This document shows, in pieces, positions 6,543-6,724 of a stretch of DNA of 6,724 nucleotides. This DNA is from an uncultured Cloacibacillus sp. GTDB lineage: Bacteria > Synergistota > Synergistia > Synergistales > Synergistaceae. A model generated the notes under the pieces. It worked only from the letters and a program-made list of their open reading frames with translations, did not search any database and was not told the DNA's origin. Position numbers and translations under genes: made by a program. The first letter of the stretch is position 1. Every line of letters starts with the position of its first letter. The stretch covers positions 1 to 6,724 of the forward strand of contig CAKSWL010000116.1 in NCBI GenBank assembly GCA_934511335.1. Reading direction: 5' to 3'.

Positions 6543-6724
6543 CAGTAAACATTAGCGATTGCATTTACCCTGCTGGGTGCGTGTGATATGGGTTGAGTCT
6601 TGAGCCAACAACTAAACCCGTTTGGATCGTCTTTCCGAAGGCGGCGGAGATACGCAAGTATCGACCAGGTTAAGCGGATACGCTCCAATATCCTCGATTA
6701 GGATCGGGTCAAGACCTCCCATAC
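6543..6724 (+). ncRNA. ssrS: 6S RNA (RNA polymerase-binding regulatory RNA), 3' end cut by window edge
   Basis: 6S RNA mimics an open promoter and binds sigma-70 RNA polymerase holoenzyme. The stretch has no coding potential but folds like 6S. A closing stem pairs TATGGG (6587-6592) with CCCATA (6718-6723) and GTCTTGA (6597-6603) with TCAAGAC (6709-6715). A terminal arm pairs AACC (6615-6618) with GGTT (6668-6671), and TTTGG-A-TCG (6621-6629) with CGACCAGG, enclosing a GATAC-GCAA-GTATC hairpin (6649-6662). The 3' strand of the bubble carries AGCG-GATA-CGCT (6673-6684), like the GAGC-AU-GCUC hairpin of E. coli 6S. CCCTG...GTGCGTG and CTTGAGCC-A resemble E. coli CUCUG...AUGUUCG and CCUGAGCC-G at matching places. 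The 5' arm 6563-6586 should pair with sequence beyond 6724. Signature elements of SRP RNA, tmRNA and RNase P RNA are not seen. Start estimated from the promoter; processing could move it to about 6563. Confidence 0.78.

Noticed and set aside
1..6724. CRISPR array, insertion sequence, tRNA or prophage elements
   Set aside because: No regularly spaced repeats, transposase motifs, terminal inverted repeats or tRNA cloverleaf were seen on either strand.

Overview
The window carries most of a bacterial glycogen/alpha-glucan operon on the minus strand, and on the plus strand a small GHKL ATPase gene followed by what I read as a 6S RNA gene. GC content is moderate to high, Shine-Dalgarno sequences are strong (AGGAGG), and one start codon is TTG. 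The ATPase belongs to a family I associate with the [FeFe]-hydrogenase gene clusters of fermentative anaerobes. Together these suggest an anaerobic bacterium, possibly of the Synergistota or a Clostridia-like lineage. That placement is inference; there is no rRNA or marker gene here to settle it.

Minus strand, in order of transcription. A promoter near 5820-5849 drives a 1085-residue protein (5770 to 2513) that joins an N-terminal glycoside hydrolase family 57 domain to a complete C-terminal alpha-glucan phosphorylase. glgA (glycogen synthase) follows almost at once, with its likely start 22 nt after the fusion gene's stop. A 101-bp gap with its own plausible promoter comes next, then glgC (ADP-glucose pyrophosphorylase), which runs off the left edge after 309 codons. 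GlgC makes ADP-glucose, GlgA polymerises it, and the fusion protein would break down or remodel the polymer, with phosphorylase releasing glucose-1-phosphate. Synthesis and breakdown are thus encoded together. No glgB or glgX is visible, so the GH57 half may supply a missing glucan-processing activity (inference).

Plus strand. Divergent from the operon across a 124-bp intergenic region is a 185-residue stand-alone GHKL-type ATP-binding protein (5895-6452). It has no membrane segment and no histidine-containing dimerisation domain. About 90 bp downstream is a TATAAT promoter. The sequence after it matches the layout of bacterial 6S RNA: a closing stem, a central bubble containing a small hairpin on its 3' strand, a terminal arm, and local similarity to E. 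coli 6S RNA around the product-RNA start. Its 3' end is cut off by the window edge.

The best candidates for something unusual are the GH57-phosphorylase fusion with its AT-rich, intergenic-looking linker, the hydrogenase-type ATPase with no hydrogenase genes visible beside it, and the short repeats in the two glg promoter regions.
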